A stretch of 64,000 bases of DNA from Mesorhizobium sp. (GTDB taxonomy: Bacteria > Pseudomonadota > Alphaproteobacteria > Rhizobiales > Rhizobiaceae), in NCBI GenBank assembly GCA_022833215.1, contig JAIPUZ010000013.1:62001-126000 (forward strand), in the 5' to 3' direction. Below, piece after piece: positions 1 to 7,976 of the stretch. The notes under the pieces are model-generated. The model searched no databases, had not been told where the DNA came from, and was given only the letters and a program-made list of their open reading frames with translations. How positions within the stretch are numbered: the first letter of the stretch is position 1; the number at the start of each line of letters is the position of its first letter. The position numbers and the translations under genes were made by a program.

Positions 1-480
1 CCCTTAATCACAGAATTTCCTGATGTTGCCTCGCTCGGGGCGATCCTCGATATTTTGGAGGGCCATGCCGACAAGGTTCTTGTGCTCGCCTATGGCGACG
101 GGCAGCAGGTGCAGGCCGGCTATCACATCACGGAGGTCAAGGCCGGTTCCTTCGTCACGCTCGATTGCGGCGGCAATCCCGATGCGTGGCGGGAGACGGT
201 CTTGCAGGTCGAGGATATTCCCCCGACCGAAGGCAGCATGCCGATGACCGTCGCCAAGTTCCGGTCAATCTTGGGAAAGGTCGGCAGCAGGGTCCAGCTT
301 GACACGGACGCGCGGTTGACATGGGAGGTGAGCCGGCCCGGTGAGCCGATGCAGGTCTATGACGGGGCCGGAATCGAGATCGAGAAAGACCGGACGATTG
401 TGCGTCTCAGCCCGCGCCCCGCAATCTGCAAGCCGAGGCATCGCGCGCAGCAGACGAGAGCGTCTGCCTGCTGCGGCTAA
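1..480 (+). CDS. DUF6428 family protein, 5' end outside window
   Basis: The reading frame is open from the first base and ends at a TAA at 478-480, so the true start probably lies before the window. The visible part (about 159 codons) has a compact alpha/beta pattern that I recognise as the DUF6428 family. These small proteins of unknown function are often found beside arsR-type regulators in arsenic and metal resistance loci. An ArsR gene 7 kb to the right fits that setting but is not in the same operon. The last 20 or so residues are basic and Cys-containing and may not belong to the conserved domain. It is convergent with lspA, with about 105 bp between the stops. Confidence 0.6.
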   Translation, partial: PLITEFPDVASLGAILDILEGHADKVLVLAYGDGQQVQAGYHITEVKAGSFVTLDCGGNPDAWRETVLQVEDIPPTEGSMPMTVAKFRSILGKVGSRVQLDTDARLTWEVSRPGEPMQVYDGAGIEIEKDRTIVRLSPRPAICKPRHRAQQTRASACCG

Positions 481-585
481 GCCCGCCCGAGCCATTGCCA
501 TGTCGCACTACTTCTAAAGCCCGCTACGTTGCAGGTTCCGGGAATTTTGCGGCGATAGTTTCGGATAGCTGGCGAGGACTTCTGT

Positions 586-1050
586 TCATGCAGCCTTTGT
601 TTTGCCTCGTGCCAGAACGCTCTCCACCAGCAAAAGCCCGACCCCACAGACAATCGCCACGTCGGCAAGGTTGAAGGCGGGCCAATGATAGCTGCCAATG
701 TAAAAATCCAGGAAATCCGCCACCGCACCCTGCCGCAGCCGGTCGAGCAGATTGCCGAGCGCCCCCCCAACCACGAGCCCGAGGGCGGATGCCGTCAGGC
801 GGCTGTCGCTTCGATGGATCCAGACAAGGAGGCCAGCGACTATAGCGAGCGTGAACGCCATCAGGAGCCAAGCCGGCGCCTGGCCGAACAATCCGAAGCT
901 CACGCCGGTATTGAAGCCGAGCACGAGATTAAAGAAGCCGGTGACGGGGATGACCTGAGGCGGGTTCATAACATGGTTCAGGACCCACCACTTCGTCGCC
1001 TGATCAAGGAAAAATCCGCCAAGGGCGATGGGAAGGCCGAGCCTGAGCAT
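586..1050 (-). CDS. lspA: Lipoprotein signal peptidase II
   Basis: A 154-residue polytopic membrane aspartyl protease that cuts prolipoprotein signal peptides. Four hydrophobic segments are visible, and both catalytic aspartates sit in the expected motifs: GNLLDR and, near the C-terminus, FNLADV. I place the start at the ATG at 1050, with an AAAGGA element upstream. The longer frame to 1125 runs back into ccdA. It is the last gene of the leftward metal operon, 25 bp after ccdA. LspA paralogues are known partners of lead/cadmium P-type ATPases (for example PbrC in the pbr locus of Cupriavidus), so this is probably an accessory copy, not the housekeeping one. Confidence 0.9.
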   Translation of the reverse strand: MLRLGLPIALGGFFLDQATKWWVLNHVMNPPQVIPVTGFFNLVLGFNTGVSFGLFGQAPAWLLMAFTLAIVAGLLVWIHRSDSRLTASALGLVVGGALGNLLDRLRQGAVADFLDFYIGSYHWPAFNLADVAIVCGVGLLLVESVLARGKTKAA

Positions 1051-1075
1051 GTCCAAATGTCCTTTAAACTCCGGC

Positions 1076-1819
1076 TTAGCCGATCCGGCCGAGGGCCGGG
1101 AAAGTCTGGAGCAGCCATATCGCAAAGCTGGTTAGATGGCCGGTGATCATGGCGATGCCCATCACCACCATCACCCCACCAGCGACGATTTTGAGCACCC
1201 GGCCAGTACGGCGCATCGACATCATCCGCGCCATGAACCCGCGCATGAACAAAGCGGCCAAGATGAAAGGGAGGCCAAGGCCGAGCGAGTAGACGGCGAG
1301 CAGCGTCGTTCCGCTTGCGACCGTGGCGTTGGCGGCGGACAGGGTCAGAATCGCGCCCAGCACTGGTCCGATGCAGGGAGTCCAGCCGAACGCGAAAGCG
1401 AGACCGAGGAGATAAGCCGCGCCGGCGCTTCCGCTGCCCGGATTGGCATGGAACCGCGCTTCACGATTGAGCCAGGGCATTGGTACGAGGCCTGTCGTGA
1501 ACAGACCGAAGAGGACGACGATTACGCCTCCGATCAGGTTCGCTTCGAAAAGATACATGCGCAGGAGCCGGCTCAACACGGTTGCGCTGGCCCCAAGGAG
1601 GACGAACACGGTCGTAAAGCCGAGCACGAAGCAGAGGCTGAGGCCGAGAGTTCGGCTTGCCGCCTTGAATTCGGCATCGGCCGCAGTGCCATCCGGGCTA
1701 ATCGTGCGGCCTGCGACGTAGGAGATATAGCCCGGCACCAGCGGAAGGACGCAGGGCGACAGGAAGGATACGACACCTGCGGCGAAAGCCGTCGCTATTC
1801 CGATACTGGAGAACTCCAT
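1076..1819 (-). CDS. ccdA: Cytochrome c biogenesis protein CcdA
   Basis: A 247-residue inner-membrane thiol transporter of the CcdA/DsbD family that passes electrons from cytoplasmic thioredoxin to periplasmic thiol proteins. The conserved N-terminal motif SFLSPCVLPLVPGY holds the first redox cysteine, and GWTPCIGPVLG in a later membrane segment holds the second. Six hydrophobic segments can be read. Its ATG overlaps the stop of the SCO gene by one base, so the two are translationally coupled. Here it probably keeps the CxxxC of SCO reduced for copper handling; that role is inferred from context. Confidence 0.92.
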   Translation of the reverse strand: MEFSSIGIATAFAAGVVSFLSPCVLPLVPGYISYVAGRTISPDGTAADAEFKAASRTLGLSLCFVLGFTTVFVLLGASATVLSRLLRMYLFEANLIGGVIVVLFGLFTTGLVPMPWLNREARFHANPGSGSAGAAYLLGLAFAFGWTPCIGPVLGAILTLSAANATVASGTTLLAVYSLGLGLPFILAALFMRGFMARMMSMRRTGRVLKIVAGGVMVVMGIAMITGHLTSFAIWLLQTFPALGRIG

Positions 1820-2439
1820 CAGCCAATCTCGCCCGCCAGGCGGCGGAGCTTCTGCAATCGAATCTCACGCGGCTCGTGCATGTCGAGCGTGCCGACGAAT
1901 TGGCTCTCGGCATCCATCAGGTAAACGCCGGCGGTATGATCCATTGTGTATTCGCCCCCTTCCAGAGGCACTTTTCGCGCATAGGCCGCAAAGGCCTTCA
2001 CCACAGCGTCCGTTTCCTGTCGATTTCCCCGCAGTGCGAGGATGCGGTTATCAAAGGCTGTCATGTACTGAGCCAGCAATTCTTGTGTGTCCCGTTCGGG
2101 ATCGACGGTGAAGAACAGGACGTTGAACTGGTCGGCCACCGGCCCGAGCTCGTTCATGAGATCGCTCAGTTCATAGAGCGTCGTCGGGCACACATCGGGA
2201 CAATGGGTGAAGCCGAAGAAGGCGAGATAAGGCTTTCCGGCCAGCGCAGCATTGTCGATCGTTTCGCCTCGATGGGATGTGAGCTGGAACGGGCCGCCGA
2301 TGGCTGCCGTGCCTGTCGAGGACGCGACCGCCACGGTTTGCTGTTGCCAAGGCTTGGATACGGACAGGCCGATGAAAAGCCCGCCGACAGCGGCGACGGC
2401 AACCCATGCAACAAGGCGGAAAAGTTTGACGCCGCTCAT
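1819..2439 (-). CDS. SCO1/SenC family copper protein
   Basis: A 206-residue periplasmic, membrane-anchored thioredoxin-fold protein. One N-terminal membrane segment (about residues 7-27) is followed by a thioredoxin-like domain with the copper-binding CPDVC motif near residue 80 and the conserved histidine in the DHTAGVY stretch near residue 165. SCO proteins deliver copper to the CuA site of cytochrome oxidase or act as thiol reductases. It overlaps the PCu(A)C gene upstream by 4 bp and ccdA downstream by 1 bp. The neighbouring PCu(A)C chaperone and CcdA together make a copper delivery and thiol reduction module. Confidence 0.92.
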   Translation of the reverse strand: MSGVKLFRLVAWVAVAAVGGLFIGLSVSKPWQQQTVAVASSTGTAAIGGPFQLTSHRGETIDNAALAGKPYLAFFGFTHCPDVCPTTLYELSDLMNELGPVADQFNVLFFTVDPERDTQELLAQYMTAFDNRILALRGNRQETDAVVKAFAAYARKVPLEGGEYTMDHTAGVYLMDAESQFVGTLDMHEPREIRLQKLRRLAGEIG

Positions 2440-2939
2440 TGGACAGCCTCTCCGTGTCCGTCATGTTCGTTCGCAGATTCCGGACGAGCGCCCATGTTCT
2501 GCACAACGAACTCAACGTCGATCGCACCGGCCTGCTCGAACACAAGAGTCGCGGCAAACCGCTCCCCATCCTTCAAAGGGCGCGATGGCTTCAAGAACAT
2601 GATGTGCATACCGCCAGGTTGAAGCTCGACGGTCTCGCCAGCTCCAATTTCGATGCCATTTTGCACAGGCCTCATGCTGGCAACCCCATCGCTCACGGTC
2701 GACTCATGGATTTCCACCCGGTCTGACAGAGGTGATGAGATTGAAACCAGGCGATCGGCCATATCGCCATCGTTTGTCAGCGTCAGATAGCCGCCGGCTA
2801 CCGGCGTGACCGGCGGAGTCGCGCGTGACCACGGGTGATTGATGGTGATCGAACCAGCTTGGAAGTCGTGACCCACAGCAGGAGAGATCGACACTGCAAG
2901 GGCAAGGAAGGCGGCGGATAGGGCTCGCAAACTAGTCAT
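2436..2939 (-). CDS. PCu(A)C periplasmic copper chaperone
   Basis: A 167-residue protein with a cleavable Sec signal (roughly residues 1-23, ending near the Ala before GHDF) and a PCu(A)C cupredoxin-like domain. The Cu(I)-binding residues follow the family pattern: a histidine in VEIHES, Met near SMRPV, then PGGMHIMF. A His/Glu-rich tail (HDGHGEA) may add metal sites. I chose the ATG at 2939, because the longer frame to 3002 would place 21 charged residues before the signal peptide. It overlaps the CDF gene end by 8 bp and the SCO start by 4 bp. PCu(A)C and SCO act in sequence to load copper onto cytochrome oxidase. Confidence 0.9.
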   Translation of the reverse strand: MTSLRALSAAFLALAVSISPAVGHDFQAGSITINHPWSRATPPVTPVAGGYLTLTNDGDMADRLVSISSPLSDRVEIHESTVSDGVASMRPVQNGIEIGAGETVELQPGGMHIMFLKPSRPLKDGERFAATLVFEQAGAIDVEFVVQNMGARPESANEHDGHGEAVQ

Positions 2940-3549
2940 GTTCCTTTTCTCCTTTTCCAGCTTCGCCGGCCTTCTCAAGGATTTCGAAGCCGCTTCTGAC
3001 AACGACTACAACCACACCCAAGCCAATGATCAGATCCGGATAAGGCGAATTGAAAAGAATTACTGCAAGACCAGAAACAGCGATCGCCGAGTTCACGAGC
3101 ATATCGTTTGTCGTGAATATCCATGAGGCTTGCAGATGCACGCCACTTTCCCGATGTGATTTCAGGAACCACATGCAGATCATATTCGTAAGCGCGCTCG
3201 CGATTGCCACGGCGATCATGACCGGCCCGATCGGATCGGAGCCAGTGAAGAAGCGTCGGCCAACCTCAAACAGAAGCAAACCGGCGAATACTATCAGGAG
3301 CATACCCGACAGCCGCGCAACGCGAACCTTCGCCGCCAAACCGCGACCTACGACGAAAAGGCTGATGGCGTAGACACCGGCATCGCCAAGATTATCGAGT
3401 GCAGAGCCCATCAATCCTGTTGACTGAGCCCACCAACCTAATCCTCCCACAATGGCTGCCTGGGCAGTATTAATCGCAAGTACCCATGCGAGCGCCCATT
3501 GTTCGCTCTTCTCGGATGAATTGGCACTGCCCTGGGACTGATTACTCAT
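2932..3549 (-). CDS. CDF-like cation transporter without cytoplasmic domain
   Basis: A 205-residue membrane protein with five or six hydrophobic segments resembling the transmembrane half of cation diffusion facilitators (CzcD/YiiP superfamily). Acidic and polar metal-site residues are visible in segment 2 (LDNLGDAG) and segment 5 (TTNDMLVNS). The usual C-terminal metallochaperone-like domain is absent; the protein ends in a short charged tail (KAGEAGKGEKEHD). This short form is common beside Zn/Cd/Pb P-type ATPases. It lies 66 bp downstream of the ATPase and is probably cotranscribed. Export of Zn, Cd or Pb is inferred from context; the substrate is not shown by the sequence. Confidence 0.8.
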   Translation of the reverse strand: MSNQSQGSANSSEKSEQWALAWVLAINTAQAAIVGGLGWWAQSTGLMGSALDNLGDAGVYAISLFVVGRGLAAKVRVARLSGMLLIVFAGLLLFEVGRRFFTGSDPIGPVMIAVAIASALTNMICMWFLKSHRESGVHLQASWIFTTNDMLVNSAIAVSGLAVILFNSPYPDLIIGLGVVVVVVRSGFEILEKAGEAGKGEKEHD

Positions 3550-3615
3550 AAATTATACCTCGGCTTTCTTGGCGAGAAGTGGAAGCCGCGACCTGCATGT
3601 GCGCACTGTTCAAGC

Positions 3616-5748
3616 TCATTTGTCGCGGGTGCCGCGCCAGGTCAGCAGGCGCAGCGCATTGGCCGTAACGAGGACAGTAGCGCCCGTATCGGCGAGGATG
3701 GCCATCCAGAGCGTGGTAATGCCGAATAGAGTCGTCACGAGGAAGACAGCCTTCAGACCAAGCGCTATTGCGATGTTCTGCCAGATATTGCCGAGCGTCG
3801 CCTGCGACAATCCGATGAGATCAGCGATACCCGTCACCCGGTTTCTGAGCAGCGCGGCATCAGCGGTTTCCAGCGCGACGTCGGTGCCCGCACCCATGGC
3901 AACGCCAACGGAGGCAGCAGCGAGCGCCGGAGCGTCGTTGATACCGTCTCCCACCATGGCAATCGGTCCATCAGCCCTGAGGCGGCCGATCTCGGCGAGC
4001 TTGGCGTCGGGCAGAAGTTCGGCGCTCGCCTCAAGGCCGAGATGAGCCGCAATGGCGTCGGCCGTGCGCTTGTTGTCGCCGGTCAGCATCAGAGGGCGCA
4101 CGCCGCGATCTGTCAGCCGCTTCACACCTTCGATAGCGTCGTCGCGCGGCTCGTCGCGCAAGGCGATCAATCCCTCGATGGTCTTGCCCTTGATGAGCAC
4201 GACGACCGTCTTGCCCTGGCTCTCCAGCCCGGTGATCGTGTCAACGATGCTCTCTTCGAGGCCCGTTTGTTCGGCGGCGTGACGGGGAGACCCGACCGAA
4301 GCGAAGCCGTCCTTCAACCGCGCTGTGACCGCTTTGCCGGGTGTGGCAACGCCGCCCCCGAAGGTGGCGGGCAGTTCGAGCCCCCGCACCTTTGCCGCCT
4401 CCACGATTGCAATCCCGAGAGGATGGCTGGTGCTGCGCTCGACGGCCGCCGCGATGGCAAGGACGGAGTTCTCATCACCATTGATCGGCACAATGTCCGT
4501 CACCTGGGGGTGGCCACGCGTCAGCGTTCCCGTCTTGTCGAAGGCAACGGTTACGACCTTGCCAAGTGTTTCCAGCGTCGCGCCGCCCTTGATCAACAGT
4601 CCCTGACGCGCACCGGCGGCAAGACCCGAAGCAATAGCCGCCGGTGTGGAAATCACGAGCGCGCAGGGACAAGCAATCAGCAACGTCGCGAGACCCCGAT
4701 ACACCCATGTCATCCAGTCACCGCCGAAGGCGAGCGGCGGCACGACAACGATCAGAGCCGCGACGACCATCGCGCCCGGCGTGTACCAGCGGCTGAAACG
4801 GTCGATCATACGCGCCGTCGGGGCCTTTGATTCCTGGGCTTCCTCGACCATGTGGATGATACGGGCGATGGTGTTGTCGGCCGCGACATGGCTGATCGAC
4901 ACCCGCAACTCGCCATTTGCATTGATGCTGCCGGCATAGACGTTTGCGCCGGCTTCTTTCAGCACGGGCACGGATTCGCCTGTCACCGGGGCCTCATCGA
5001 CCTCAGAAACGCCGTCAATCACCGTGCCGTCAGACGGCACACGGTCACCAGGCCGAACAACGACAACATCACCGACGGCCAGATCTTCTGCGGCGACCTT
5101 CTCAACAACACCATCACGCTCGCGGAACGCGGCCCGAGGCACGAGATCGATCAGTGCTTCAATGCCAGCGCGCGCACGGCCGGCCGCCACGGTTTCAAGC
5201 AATTCGCCCACTGCGAACAGAAAGATCACGACAGCAGCTTCTTCGGCCTCGCCGATGGCGACCGCGCCGAGTGCCGCGACCGTCATCAGCGTCTCGATGG
5301 TGAAGGGGGAGCCGGACATCGCGCCGGCGACCGCCCGCCTCGCGAACGGGATGATGCTGATCAATGCAGCGCCCGAGTATAGCCATTGCTCCGATTCGGG
5401 CAGGACACGCGCGAGGGCGAAGGCAAGGATGAACAACGCGCCGGTAAGGAGCACAAGCCGACCCTTGCTGCCTTTCCACCACGCCTCCGTGCTGCGTTTC
5501 CGAGGTGGGCTCGCCTTTGCCTCGGTCTGCTCGATCACTGGTGTGTAGCCGAGCGCTCGGATCTTTTGCTCAATGGTGCCGAGAGCCGTACGGTCCTCAT
5601 CCAGTTGCAATGCGAGCGTCTCGTTGGCGTAGCTGACATGAATGTCGCTAACGCCCGGCAGGCGTTGCATCACCGTTTCAATTTTCAACGCGCAGGAGGC
5701 GCAGTCCATGCCTTCTACACGCAGTCTGTAAGGGCTCGCTGCCGCCAT
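3616..5748 (-). CDS. Heavy-metal P1B-type ATPase (Zn/Cd/Pb exporter)
   Basis: A 710-residue metal-exporting ATPase. An N-terminal HMA domain carries GMDCASC at residues 13-19. The actuator TGES is at 256-259, the membrane metal site CPC at 360-362, the phosphorylation motif DKTGT at 404-408, the HP motif at 442-443 and GDGINDAP at 600-607. An aspartate in the last membrane pair (LADTGA, about 687) with CPC is typical of the Zn/Cd/Pb subgroup (ZntA, CadA, PbrA). The ATG at 5748 follows a GAGGTGA ribosome site. The upstream in-frame ATG at 5778 would precede the predicted transcription start. The divergent MerR gene and shared operator suggest metal-induced expression. Confidence 0.95.
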   Translation of the reverse strand: MAAASPYRLRVEGMDCASCALKIETVMQRLPGVSDIHVSYANETLALQLDEDRTALGTIEQKIRALGYTPVIEQTEAKASPPRKRSTEAWWKGSKGRLVLLTGALFILAFALARVLPESEQWLYSGAALISIIPFARRAVAGAMSGSPFTIETLMTVAALGAVAIGEAEEAAVVIFLFAVGELLETVAAGRARAGIEALIDLVPRAAFRERDGVVEKVAAEDLAVGDVVVVRPGDRVPSDGTVIDGVSEVDEAPVTGESVPVLKEAGANVYAGSINANGELRVSISHVAADNTIARIIHMVEEAQESKAPTARMIDRFSRWYTPGAMVVAALIVVVPPLAFGGDWMTWVYRGLATLLIACPCALVISTPAAIASGLAAGARQGLLIKGGATLETLGKVVTVAFDKTGTLTRGHPQVTDIVPINGDENSVLAIAAAVERSTSHPLGIAIVEAAKVRGLELPATFGGGVATPGKAVTARLKDGFASVGSPRHAAEQTGLEESIVDTITGLESQGKTVVVLIKGKTIEGLIALRDEPRDDAIEGVKRLTDRGVRPLMLTGDNKRTADAIAAHLGLEASAELLPDAKLAEIGRLRADGPIAMVGDGINDAPALAAASVGVAMGAGTDVALETADAALLRNRVTGIADLIGLSQATLGNIWQNIAIALGLKAVFLVTTLFGITTLWMAILADTGATVLVTANALRLLTWRGTRDK

Positions 5749-5780
5749 GATGTCACCTCGACTTTCCCGATGTGACATTG

Positions 5781-5811
5781 TAGATAGACCCTGTAGTAAC
5801 TATAGGGTCAA
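5781..5811 (-). promoter_or_regulatory. MerR-family operator/promoter for the ATPase operon
   Basis: On the minus strand, TTGACC (-35, 5806-5811) and TATCTA (-10, 5781-5786) are separated by 19 bp. Inside the spacer lies the imperfect dyad GACCCT...AGGGTC (5787-5809). A dyad in an over-long spacer is the hallmark of MerR-activated promoters, and the GACYCT arms match the ZntR/CadR/PbrR class. The site is between the divergent regulator (start 5815) and the ATPase (start 5748), so it probably also represses the regulator gene. Confidence 0.85.
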
Positions 5812-5814
5812 GAG

Positions 5815-6231
5815 ATGAACGACAGAATTCTGATGATCGGCCAATTGGCTAGACGAACGGGGACCAAGGTCGAGACGATCCGGTTCTACGAGAAGAACGG
5901 TCTCCTGCCCGCACCCTCGCGTACCGATGGCAACTACCGTGCATATGAGCCGGGCCACCTCAACCGCCTCAGCTTCATCAGGCGTGCGCGCGAGCTTGGT
6001 TTCTCGCTCGATCAGATCAGGGAGTTTCTCAAGCTGGCCGACGATCGTTCGCAGTCCTGCGCGGCGATTGATGCGATTGCAAAGGAGCACCGGAAGGAAG
6101 TCGAGCGAAAAATCGAAGACCTAACTGCGCTCAAGTCGGAACTGGACAGGATGATAGACCAGTGTGGATGCGGGCTGGTCGCAGATTGTAGGATAATAGA
6201 GAGCCTGTCTCCGCTGCCAGCCAGAACCTAA
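5815..6231 (+). CDS. MerR-family metal regulator (CadR/PbrR/ZntR type)
   Basis: A 138-residue MerR activator. The N-terminal winged helix (IGQLARRTGTKVETIRFYE) is followed by the long dimerisation helix (about residues 80-115) and a C-terminal metal loop. Cysteines at 82, 117, 119 and 125 fit the C-C-C ligand set of the Zn/Cd/Pb sensors ZntR, CadR and PbrR. The cysteine pattern does not identify which metal is sensed. It is divergent from the P-type ATPase across a 66-bp gap holding a MerR dyad, so it probably activates that operon on binding divalent soft metal. The start ATG lies only 3 bp from the -35 element of the opposing promoter. Confidence 0.92.
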   Translation: MNDRILMIGQLARRTGTKVETIRFYEKNGLLPAPSRTDGNYRAYEPGHLNRLSFIRRARELGFSLDQIREFLKLADDRSQSCAAIDAIAKEHRKEVERKIEDLTALKSELDRMIDQCGCGLVADCRIIESLSPLPART

Positions 6232-6238
6232 TGACTGC

Positions 6239-7174
6239 TCACCGCAGCGCCGGGCCTCTCGATGCCAAAATCTTTGCGGCGATCGGTGACGTAATCATCT
6301 GGATCACAGCGAAGAAGGCGGCAGGCACGGCGATTTCCGAGGGCAACCCGGACGCCGCTACGAACGCCGCCGCAATGGAGAACTCCTTTTTGCTCACCGT
6401 GAACAGGTAGGCGATCAGCTCTTGCCGGTCGGCCACAAAGACTTTTGCGATGGACCCGACCGCATAGCCGATCAGGTTCAGCGTGAGCGCGGCCAGCGCG
6501 ATTAGGAGGGCGAACCAGCCATAGCCGAGGATTGTTTCGGCGTTTGGACCCACGACCGCCAGAAGCAGGAGCAGGTAGAGCACCGAACCAAGAGAGGGAT
6601 AGAGGCCATCGTGTCGGCCGACCGCTTCCGGGTATCGCGTGCGTAGGTAGACCCCGATCACGGTCGGCAGCACCACGATCAGCACTAATTCCATGATGAT
6701 CGCCCCGATGGGAACTTGCAGCTCGATTCCGGTGAGAAGCAGGAACAGGATCGGCACGATGAAGGGCGAAAGCACTGTGTTGACCGCATTGAGGACCGCC
6801 GCGAGGGCGACATTGCCGCGTGCGAGCAGGACCAGCAACGGAGCGGAAACGTCAGTCGGCAGAGTGCCGACAAGGGTTTGACCGGCGGCCAGCGGCCCAG
6901 AGCCGAAGAACAGCCGCCCGGTGAGCCATCCGGCGAGCGACATGGGACCATAGACGAGGCCAAGCGCCCAAAGCTGCCGGCTCGGCTTCCGGAAAACCAG
7001 CTTCACGGCGTGAGCGTCGAATGTCAGGCTGATGACCAGCATCAGCAATGCCAGAAGCGGGCTTATGCCGCTTTCAAGGACCATGCCGAGCGAAGGGACG
7101 AGCAGGCCAAGCGCGGCCGTTACAACGGCCAGCAGCAGGAGATTGTTTTCAACAAAGGCGAGGGCTTTCTGCAT
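6239..7174 (-). CDS. BASS-family (bile acid:sodium symporter-like) permease
   Basis: A 311-residue integral membrane protein with about ten hydrophobic segments, of the SBF/BASS superfamily, which also contains the arsenite exporter ACR3. Recognisable family stretches are GTLPTDVSAPLLV in segment 4 and SKKEFSIAAAF in the second half, which carry the cross-over helices. I chose the ATG at 7174, 9 bp after the ArsR stop; the longer frame runs back into arsR. Translation after an ArsR gene with a cysteine-rich sensor suggests metalloid or metal efflux. The sequence is not a clear ACR3, so the substrate is open. Its stop is 8 bp from that of the convergent MerR gene. Confidence 0.82.
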   Translation of the reverse strand: MQKALAFVENNLLLLAVVTAALGLLVPSLGMVLESGISPLLALLMLVISLTFDAHAVKLVFRKPSRQLWALGLVYGPMSLAGWLTGRLFFGSGPLAAGQTLVGTLPTDVSAPLLVLLARGNVALAAVLNAVNTVLSPFIVPILFLLLTGIELQVPIGAIIMELVLIVVLPTVIGVYLRTRYPEAVGRHDGLYPSLGSVLYLLLLLAVVGPNAETILGYGWFALLIALAALTLNLIGYAVGSIAKVFVADRQELIAYLFTVSKKEFSIAAAFVAASGLPSEIAVPAAFFAVIQMITSPIAAKILASRGPALR

Positions 7175-7182
7175 CGGCAGTC

Positions 7183-7548
7183 CTATTCGCAGCGGATCGT
7201 ACCGGTTGGGCGGCCCTCGCATTTCGCGAACAGGGCAATCGCTTGATCGCAATATTTGCAGTGACCTTGGCAGCAGTCGTGCATGAGGAAGGCGACGAGA
7301 TCGGAGAGCGCCGGCCAGTTGGCGCTGTAGATGATCGACTTGCCATCTCGCCGCCCCTGCACGAGTCCGGCACGCTCCAGTTCCTTGAGATGGAAGGAGA
7401 CGCGCGACGGCGGCGCATCATCGAGCGCGCCGGCGATGGCACCAGCGGCCATGCCGTCAGCCCCCGCGACGACCAACATGCGGATTATCCGCAAGCGGTC
7501 CTTGTGAGAGAGCGCGGCGAAGCCCGCGAGCGCGTCGTTTTCGTCCAT
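7183..7548 (-). CDS. ArsR/SmtB-family metalloregulator
   Basis: A 121-residue winged-helix repressor. The DNA-recognition region lies near residues 35-60 (PPSRVSFHLKELERAGLV). The C-terminus is cysteine-rich: C92, C93, C97, C100, C110 and C120 (DCCQGHCKYC core), a plausible thiol site for As(III) or a soft metal. It is the first gene of a two-gene leftward operon with the BASS permease. An 8-bp inverted repeat immediately upstream is the likely autoregulatory operator. The start ATG at 7548 is only 3 bp from that repeat, with no clear Shine-Dalgarno sequence, so the mRNA may have a very short leader. Confidence 0.92.
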   Translation of the reverse strand: MDENDALAGFAALSHKDRLRIIRMLVVAGADGMAAGAIAGALDDAPPSRVSFHLKELERAGLVQGRRDGKSIIYSANWPALSDLVAFLMHDCCQGHCKYCDQAIALFAKCEGRPTGTIRCE

Positions 7549-7551
7549 ATC

Positions 7552-7579
7552 ATTTCAACGTTTCATGTTTTGTTGAAAT
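7552..7579. promoter_or_regulatory. Probable ArsR operator
   Basis: A perfect 8-bp inverted repeat, ATTTCAAC (7552-7559) and GTTGAAAT (7572-7579), separated by 12 bp. It lies 3 bp upstream of the arsR start, where ArsR/SmtB proteins usually bind their own promoter. Confidence 0.65.
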
Positions 7580-7976
7580 TATTGCTTATAGATGGAGCGC
7601 GCGCGCCTCAATCTCGCGCAATTCCTGAAACCCGCAATAGATCGGCTGCACCCGGAAAGTCGCGGCTATTCGTTTCACAAGACTTTATCGCAAGTGCTAA
7701 GCCACTTGCGACATGATTTCCGAGAGCGGACCACCTGGGGCGAACGTCGGCTCGGTCCCGGCGAGGCGGCCTGACGCCACGGGCCGGTCGAATCAGTCGA
7801 GAGCATGCCGGTGTGCCTGCAGATCATCCGACTGGTCAGGCACACCGCCGTTCTCCTGTAATTTTATCCCACACTACTACGACGACCGAAACTTGTTGAA
7901 ACGACCTGTTTTGTGTCTCTTTTAGTGATCCCCATCCGGGGATCGTCTCTCGCCTCCCCGGTGGAACGGGGACGAG
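7580..7976. other. Intergenic region upstream of trbB
   Basis: About 400 bp with no convincing gene; the short open frames here have no recognisable content. It holds the far edge of the arsR operator, a perfect 9-bp dyad at 7688-7711, a TTGAAACG element near 7893, and small GC-rich hairpins just before trbB (CCCCATCCGGGG near 7930 and CCCC...GGGG near 7955-7970). The trbB promoter must lie here. In related ICEs traG and a small ribbon-helix-helix gene usually precede trbB; neither is present. Confidence 0.6.
7688..7711. repeat. Perfect 9-bp inverted repeat with 6-nt loop
   Basis: TCGCAAGTG (7688-7696), loop CTAAGC, CACTTGCGA (7703-7711). There is no T-run on either side, so it is a poor terminator. 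It could be a regulator operator for the trb operon or a recombination or transfer-related site; nothing in the sequence decides between these. Confidence 0.7.

Noticed and set aside
6239-7174. Calling the BASS permease an ACR3 arsenite exporter
   Set aside because: The ArsR neighbour suggests it, but the sequence looks like the general BASS branch and not ACR3.
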